64,000 nt of DNA from Jacaranda mimosifolia (taxonomy: Eukaryota; Streptophyta; Magnoliopsida; Lamiales; Bignoniaceae). Shown in pieces: positions 57,470-64,000 of the stretch. Each line of letters starts with the position of its first letter. Within the stretch, counting starts at the first letter, position 1. The notes below the pieces were generated by a model. The model saw only the letters and a program-made list of their open reading frames with translations, was not told the DNA's origin and made no database searches. The position numbers and the translations under genes were made by a program. Location: positions 15,576,501 to 15,640,500 of the forward strand of contig CM032133.1 in assembly GCA_018894105.1 (NCBI GenBank), written 5' to 3'.

Positions 57470-59705
57470 AAGAAGGTGTAAGCCAAGGATCCAATTATAA
57501 AACATGTAAAAATTGAAATTAAACTTGATCACACATCCCCAAGGATCTAATTCACACCATTAAAGTGGATTTAGATCAAAAAATTACCTTAAAAGCAAAA
57601 TTCAACCAAAATGATGAATACTAGCTCGAACTCCTTTAATGCAGTCTCCCCTAGTGTGGTAGATTGTGGACAACGTTTTCCCAACCAAAAAAACTCGAAA
57701 TTGGCTGAAATTTGAACTGGAAATCACCACCACCTTGATGAAGCTACAGTAAAAAATTCAGTTTAATCAGAACTCCGAAAGCCTCTCCAGAAATGCCTCC
57801 AAGTTACTGCCCAAACAGAGGATCTCCAAAAGGCTAGCAATCCAACTGTCTTGTCTCTAATGGCAAGATCCACACACTAATGGACAATCCAAATCTCTTA
57901 TATGTTAGTTGGAGAATAAAGAAGAGATGTGAGAGGATGAAGGTTGAAATTTGGAGGTAGGGGATGAAGAAAAATGTGAAACTTCAACACATGAGGTAAC
58001 ACATGGAAAATTGGAGGGAAAGAGAGAATCTAGCAATTAGATATAAAATTCTTGTGCATCACATGTATGTGGCCGGCCACTCCCTATATCTATATATAGA
58101 TGGAGGGTGGCATCACACCTTCTTCAAGGTGGGGCGCCAACTAGGCTTGCCAACTTGCAAGCAAGTTGCATATGAATTTGAATTTCATTTAGAATCTTTA
58201 TTTCATCACATAAAATGTCATCCAAATAAATTCTAAATGCACTCCAAATGAACTATTCATTTGAATTTTTCCTACAAAATTGATTCTTCATTTTAATTAA
58301 ATTAAACACTTTAATTTAATTAATTAACCTCTAACTTAACTCTTAAGTCAATTAGCTTAACTCTTTAAGCTAGTCATTGTTAACTTAACTCCTTAAGTTA
58401 ACTTGACCAATCGATAGTCATTGGCACCAATTAAATTAACTCTTTAATTTAATTGGTCTAATCTAATTCCTTAAATTATTTAAATCAATTTAACAATTAA
58501 ATTGATCAAGCTAAAATAACCAACAATTTAGTCAACCGTCTACCTCCAAAAATCAATCAAGATGGAATCTTTCTAACTCTTAGGAAATTCCCCTTCATCA
58601 AGTTGGATTTGCAGTTGGCTTTTGTGTGTGACCTATTAGGTTCTACCATTCATTGGGTATGGGCTCACAACTCTTGTGATTTATTGAATATCATATGTTC
58701 ACATTAGTTTAAACTTCTTTAAACTAATGACTCAATTCAATTAATCTCATTAATTGAAGAGTACCCAATCTCCATGGTCGATGTCCAACCTCAAGCGCAT
58801 GGAGCCCAACTAATTGACTGAAATGAATGCTTTTGGAGAACTACTCTAGCTCTACGCTTACCCTATAAATATGGTCCTTCCATCTCAAATCTCCCAAAAA
58901 AGGCCAAGGACAAGATATTTATCAACTCCCTAATAACCTTGATACTATGCTTCTATTCCCAATGTTTGATTCCGATTTGTGATCTCATCTTTGAAAAAAT
59001 CCTTTTCCAAATTGTCACACTACCTTGCACAAGGACTCCTAGGAATCAATCATTATAAAATACATAGGAGATGCACTCGCCTTTCACAACGACGAGGAGT
59101 CGGATCCCATTTTGGATCTCACAAACCTCTATGTCTAAGTAGCTCATATCCAACCTCAACTTGAACGATCCGCTAGGTGGCCAAGGAAGAGTCAAAGCAT
59201 GAGGACCTAAACACAAGGTTACTATGGATCCTTAGGTCAAATGACTAATTATATGCACTAGCATAAATTGGAGAACTTGCCACTACGGCTATTTAGTGGA
59301 TTCTTCGGGCGGGCCTTCAGCGAACTTGTTCTCTAACAAGCACCTACTAATATGCACCCACATTTCATATGGATTGCTTATGAAACGGAGCAATATCTAG
59401 CCCTTGGATTTATGCATTGTTAGTGCAAGTTTATCCGGATCTTAGATGCCCTTGTCTCATTAGATCCTACAACTTGGAAGATTTAAGATCACGACCATTT
59501 AAGACTTATTTTATGATCACCACTCAGTGCGTGACCAAGTCCCACAATCTTGTGTGATCTAAGGGCGTCAACCAAATGCTAGTAAAGTAATATAAGCATA
59601 AGATGAAGATGGCCATCTAAAATGAATATCATTCAATCAAAATTGTATCACATGTAAAATAATTTACATGCTAATCTAATTGGCTTGTGGGGCACTATTC
59701 CAACA
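57470..59705 (-). repeat. Probable solo LTR of a large retrotransposon (about 2.2 kb)
   Basis: The right edge, read on the minus strand, begins TGTTGGAATAGTGCCCCACA, a typical LTR start. The block has long TTAATTTAATT-type repeats (58290-58530) and no ORF with motifs. I saw no primer-binding tract or gag next to it. The left edge near 57470 is an estimate (GATGC|TGAAAGAAGG against CCAACA|AGTGC on the right). Confidence 0.5.
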
Positions 59706-60352
59706 AGTGCTGCACAAAAATGGAGCCTTTCGATAGAAAATGATTCTTATTGGTTCTTTTCTCGTAGAATGTGCTTAAAAAGATATTTTCTTCTAAAAAA
59801 TTCTCTGAGATCACATTTTTTGCAAATGATTTCTTATGTCAAGCTCTTTTTGGAACTCAGTATTAATAGATGTTAGTCTTAATGGGATTAGGCCTAATTA
59901 TTAGGGTTTTTCTACTCTTCTCTATAGGCCTAACTTGTCTCTTGGGCATTCTGGCCCTTTTATTTAGTTAATCAATTATAAGTAATAGGGTCATTTTTAG
60001 TAAATTTATTGAATTGCTCTTATAGTTGATTTAGCAATATCATCGAGCCTCGAGATTTTAATTTCACATTGAAAATATATTATAACTTTATTTGTTAATT
60101 TTTTTATTTTATATTAATTTGTTGGGAATAAATTTTATTAACTAATTATTGTTGCTCCATGTTTTTGTAGTTCTCAACTTCTGCCTAAGTTGATGTTTAC
60201 TAAGTCTTCAAGTCTTTGGGATTTTTAAAAGGCGCTTTATTAAAGTGGTCTCGCCAATACCTAAGGAGTTACAAAAAAAAAAAGGAGAAAAATTTTAACT
60301 TCAGTTGAAGAGCAGAGAAACAGGAACAAAGGATTGAATAGGAGTGTTAAGA
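59706..60352. other. Spacer or LTR-like sequence before a gypsy-associated ORF
   Basis: A/T-rich with TTAGGGTTTTT at 59903. No coding motif. By analogy with 62445-63110 it could be LTR or leader sequence of the element whose antisense ORF starts at 60353, but I found no copy to compare. Confidence 0.35.
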
Positions 60353-61431
60353 TGAGTTCTCAAGGTAATTTTCTTCTTACTTCATGATCTCTTTACTTTA
60401 TTTCTCCCTCTTAACTTTCTAGTTTGTGAATTTTCACAACTTTTCTAAGTTAATAAAAGTTTTAGGGGTTTCATTGGATCAAAATATCTTGAGAGCAAGT
60501 CTAATTCTAAGTCAACCCTGGGAAGGAATCTCCAAGTAGTAAAATAGGATAAAGCAAAGCAAGGGCCATGGTTGCTAATTTTTCGCCAGCCGGCGTAGAG
60601 AGCTAGCCTTGCACATCTATGGGCTGGGCATCTCCGAGCATCTAGGGTCAAGCCTTTACGGGTGATGCTCGAAGCTGGCGCCCACAAAGCACCTATTTTG
60701 GGCGCTTGGGATAGGCACCCACGGCGAGCCAAGGGTAGGTCTGTGGTTCGGGTGTCAGGGTACTATTTACTGGTGATCGGTCCTCACCACTAGCGAAGGC
60801 CAATGTGGGGGAGACTCCTTTGAGAGGTCATAGGTCATTAAGTTTACTTTGTGTTCATATGGGTTGTTTTCCTATGGTGTTGTAACATATTCAAAGTGTA
60901 TTAGCTCTTTGTTGGATGTGTCATCGGTCCAAGCCTTAGAAAATTTTAGATGAGTCTCAAAAGTTTGAAAGTATAGGCAAAGCTGATGAGTCATCTTCAT
61001 CCTCTGATCTTGATTCTGAAGATGAAGGTTTTTTGAATGAGGAGTTTGAAGGCACTATTGTTATGGATAACAGCTTTGATAGGACGATAGACATCAACTG
61101 TTCACTCAGATAAGATGAGTTAGATATCTTGAGACATAGAATATGTGTCTCTCCCTTCATGGATAATATAGCGTCATCTCCTAAAGGTTATTTCACTGTC
61201 TTTAGAAGTTATTTTACTTGTGGGTATCCGCTTCCTCTGGATCCTCTTTTGCTGGATATTATGAGGAGTTATTGCATATATTTGAGACAATTTGTGCCCA
61301 ATTCTTTTGCATTTTTTGCTGTGCCGAATGAACCATTCTCCCATTCTTTTCCTAAACCAAATAGTAAGTTTTTGTATGGGTTGCCTCCATCAAGAGGTCC
61401 TGGGAGAGAGATATTTTTTTGTTCAAGATGA
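60353..61431 (+). pseudogene. Fragment of putative-gypsy-transposon domain protein (antisense accessory type), copy 1
   Basis: A Met at 60353 (ATG AGT TCT CAA G, then GTAATT) could be a small first exon. Coding resumes at about 60960 with an acidic stretch (DESSSSSDLDSEDEGFLNEE) and, after one TAA, SPKGYFTVFRSYFTCGYPLP, LDPLLLDIMRSYCIYL and RQFVPNSFAFF (61129-61330). The pattern G-Y-F-x-x-F-x-x-x-F-x-x-G-x-x-L-P-L-x-P, then P-N-S, is that of the 'putative gypsy type transposon' domain often encoded antisense in Tat elements. It stops at 61431. Confidence 0.6.
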
Positions 61432-62440
61432 TGGTTGGGATTTACTTCACTTATGAACCAAATGAATCGAGAAGAAATCGAAAATAGAAATAAACTATAA
61501 AAATATTAAAATCAATGAATACGTCCTATCATATAAAATTAGATGAATAAAAAGAAATTTAAAAATAAAAAATGAATTAATAACTAGTAAGAGAAACAAT
61601 ATATGCAAAATGTTTAATAATTTAAACAAAAATGAAAAATTAACGATATGCATTATCAATAGTTGAAAAGAGAAACATAGCTATTGAAATTACAACAAAT
61701 TATAGAAATATTAAATCAATAAATATCTCTCATTTGATGAAATTATAAAATTAGATAAATAAATATACTATTTATAATATAAAACAAAATTAAAGAAATG
61801 AAATTCATAACTTAAACAAAACATTGAGCAAAAAGATATATAATATTTACGAATTAAAAAAGAAATGAGAACTAAATGATAAATTTTGTTAATGGTTAAA
61901 GAAACAAGTATAATCCTAAATCAAAAAAATTCAATCCGTTTCATAGAATAATAGAACTAAATGAATAGAAATGAAATCCAAAAAATAAAAAATAACACCA
62001 TACAAGCAAGTAAATAATTTGAATATTTAATTGGCAACACACATAAAGAAATGAAAGGAAAAAAGTTAGAAATTATTAATAAAATGGCTTTCAAAATGTT
62101 GTATGTATGATGGTGTAGATATAATTATTAGTCATTTAAGATTAAAAAGATCAAAAAAGGTCATCGATCTAAAGTGTTTTAATAATCAAGAAAACTTCCA
62201 TATATTATGATTTTAAAAAATAGATTTTCATGGATAGTATGCGATAATTTTTTATATAAAGATAAATAAAGAATTATTTATTTAAATCAAGAGTTTGAAA
62301 AATTAAGAATACTTAAACAAATATTAAATGTCCAATAATATAAAACTTAATAATCATAATGAAAATCTTTAGTTAATTGAAAACTCCAAATTTTAATAAT
62401 TGAATGAAAGTAAAGTGAATTTTAGTCAAAAAGTTTTTCT
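61432..62440. other. AT-rich spacer
   Basis: Extremely A-rich on the plus strand (AAATAAAA, AATGAAA words). No gene, inverted repeat or element end was recognised. Confidence 0.6.
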
Positions 62441-62444
62441 GATG

Positions 62445-63110
62445 TTGCATGAAAACAAAGTCGGACTCCTTTCATAAATCAATAAGTATTGAATTTCTAC
62501 TCCTGAAACGCGCTTGCTTAGAGTCAAAGCTCAAGTTGAGTCAAACACCTTTTGGGTTTAGGAGTTGGTTTCTATACCAGTTAAGTCCTTGGTGAGTTTC
62601 GATCCATTTGGATTCAGGAGCCTATCTTGAGTGGGCTCAGTGGCCCGTTCTTACTTAGTTGTTACTTTTATGCCCTTAGAGGCTTGATTTTGCATGTCAT
62701 CTAGTTCCCTTACTTTCAATTGGAAACTTAATTTTTCAAATTGAAATTGTGACGTAATCATTATTTTTAATTTCCTTTACCATAATAATTGATTTGATCA
62801 TTATTTGATTTCAACTTACCATTAATCTAACATTGTTTAATATTAGCAATTGATTAATTAAATAATTTATAAATTTATAAATCCTTTTGTTCATTACTTT
62901 TAGAAGGTAGCACCTTACTAGAGAATTGCATCATTTGAAAGCCTTAGCAATTTGATATCGCTTAAGACTAGGGAAGTTTCCTTTGTTGCCAAATGAATTT
63001 GAAAGGTAAGTTTTTAACTTTTCGTTTACTCTTTCCTATTACTTGGATTTAGCGACACCTTTGATAGAGTTACTTTTCGGGGTGCCCAAATTTTAGAGCG
63101 ATGTCTAAAC
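62445..63110 (-). repeat. LTR-like repeat (family B, copy 3)
   Basis: Longest match to copy 2 at 11985-12640: GTCAAAGCTC(A/G)AG, GTCCTTGGTGAGTTTCGATC, CAGTGGCCCG, GAGAATTGCATCATTTGAAA, CTTTCCTATTACTTGGATTT. The plus-strand ORF remnant at 63560-63834 follows it, so it can be read as the 3' LTR of a minus-oriented Tat element that continues beyond the window. Confidence 0.55.
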
Positions 63111-63559
63111 TTGAGAGTTGGATGTAGAGTAGCAATAATGGTAGTGGACCAAACTAGAGATCAAAGGTAGAGTGGAGGTTGGCGGCAGCCGGTGGTTTGC
63201 TTAATGTAGGGGGCAGCTAGGAGCCACAAGGTTACCACCAAAGGATCGACTACCCATGAGGTGACCAGCATGAGTGATTGCCTAGGTGGGTGCGCATCTG
63301 GGCGGTTCCCCTACTGGGGTGCTCGCTGCCTCAAGCGACCATAGGGCATTAATTTGGTGAGTGTTTGCAGAGGTCATCCTCTTCACATTGCCTTAGCATT
63401 TTCTAAGTTTGCTATCCCTTCTTTGACCATACCTTCTAGTCAAATATTGGGTCGTGGGGTTGCGTATTATGAATGTGTCCGTAAGTCCGTAATCATTGAG
63501 TTGTCTTATTCTTCATAGCTGAGGTCTATTCAAGGTATAAGTTTGGAGTAGAGATCTCT
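63111..63559. other. Leader-like stretch between LTR and accessory ORF
   Basis: GC content is higher than around it. No motif is recognised. Confidence 0.35.
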
Positions 63560-63837
63560 TCTAAGAAGGGTTTGAGGATGAACTTGTTGTACATGAAAGT
63601 CTCATAGGTATTAGCAATTTGTCTTATTCACTTACTACGAAGGACTTAGAACTTTTGAGATGTAAAGTTTGTAAGACTAATAAGTTCGAGTTTATTCTTC
63701 CTTATAAAAAATATCATATTATGCTGCCCCCTTTTGGATACTTCACTGTTTTTAGCAAGTGTTTTAGTAATGGGTTATCCTTTCTTCATGATCCATCATT
63801 TTTAGAAGTAGTTGGAGCTATGGGATGTGCTTGAGTC
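63560..63837 (+). pseudogene. Fragment of putative-gypsy-transposon domain protein, copy 2
   Basis: The frame reads KDLELLRCKVCKTNKFEFIL, then PPFGYFTVFSKCFSNGLSFL and HDPSFLEVVGAMGCA. It shares GYFTVF, the following x-x-x-F-x-x-G-x-x-(L/F)-x-x-(D/H)-(D)-P spacing and the position of a Leu-rich helix with copy 1 at 61180-61260. After the stop, further pieces are in other frames to the window end. Probably the antisense accessory ORF of the element whose LTR is at 62445-63110. Confidence 0.55.
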
Positions 63838-64000
63838 AATTCACCCTAAATTCATTTGTGTACTTTATAGGGTTTCAACATCGCCTTAGGGAATTAGGTC
63901 TTCAACCTCTTTAGATAGCGCTCTTTTCATATTGAGAAATTTCAAATGAGCCCTTCTTTCATTTTTTCCCTAGGTTAGCTTGTAGATTTATGAGTGGGTT

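Noticed and set aside
60445..60732. 95-codon minus-strand frame with Arg/Cys-rich sequence
   Set aside because: GC-rich stretch giving an accidental frame. No domain, and it lies within the probable intron of the plus-strand gypsy-associated ORF.

Overview
The window is nuclear DNA from a flowering plant, most likely a eudicot. It holds one spliced plant housekeeping gene, a decayed plant MAPKKK gene, Tat-type Ty3/gypsy LTR retrotransposons, Mutator-like (MULE) transposons and AT-rich spacer. The species cannot be named from the sequence. Transposable elements and their remnants make up most of the window, and nothing bacterial or organellar was seen.

Layout. 1-5.7 kb: a damaged minus-oriented Tat-type element with gag-pol fragments (reverse transcriptase core deleted), tandem repeats downstream of integrase, and the end of an antisense accessory ORF at the window edge. 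5.8-8.2 kb: AT-rich DNA, a MULE-terminus remnant, a second decayed minus-oriented gag and LTR-like sequence. 8.3-10.7 kb: a BTF3 / NAC-beta gene whose five coding exons join to an uninterrupted 167-codon frame. 12.93-19.27 kb: a 6.3-kb MULE with diverged terminal inverted repeats, a perfect 10-bp target duplication and a broken MuDR-type transposase gene. 19.36-19.76 kb: a small inverted-repeat element.

20.5-42.4 kb, minus strand: a MAPKKK3-like protein kinase gene, now a pseudogene. Its first exon is split after about seven codons by a 13.1-kb Tat-type LTR retrotransposon (29302-42397). One intron carries a second, older gypsy element (about 22.45-26.62 kb). The 13.1-kb element encodes gag, protease, RT, RNase H, a second RNase H and integrase on the minus strand. 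On the opposite strand, between integrase and the 3' LTR, it carries a long ORF with a plant-mobile-domain-like region and a coiled-coil tail.

42.4-64 kb: AT-rich spacer with a SINE-like fragment, an integrase remnant, a 2.4-kb MULE with long inverted repeats and a perfect 9-bp target duplication (47467-49888), LTR-like repeats, a second small inverted-repeat element, a roughly 2.2-kb LTR-like block, and two decayed fragments of a gypsy-associated putative-transposon domain.

Only the BTF3 gene looks functional. The most informative features are the insertion history of the MAPKKK gene and the recurring Tat layout: gag-pol on one strand, then tandem repeats, then an antisense accessory ORF, then the LTR. 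Similarities were judged by eye, and all family names come from recognised motifs, not from searches.
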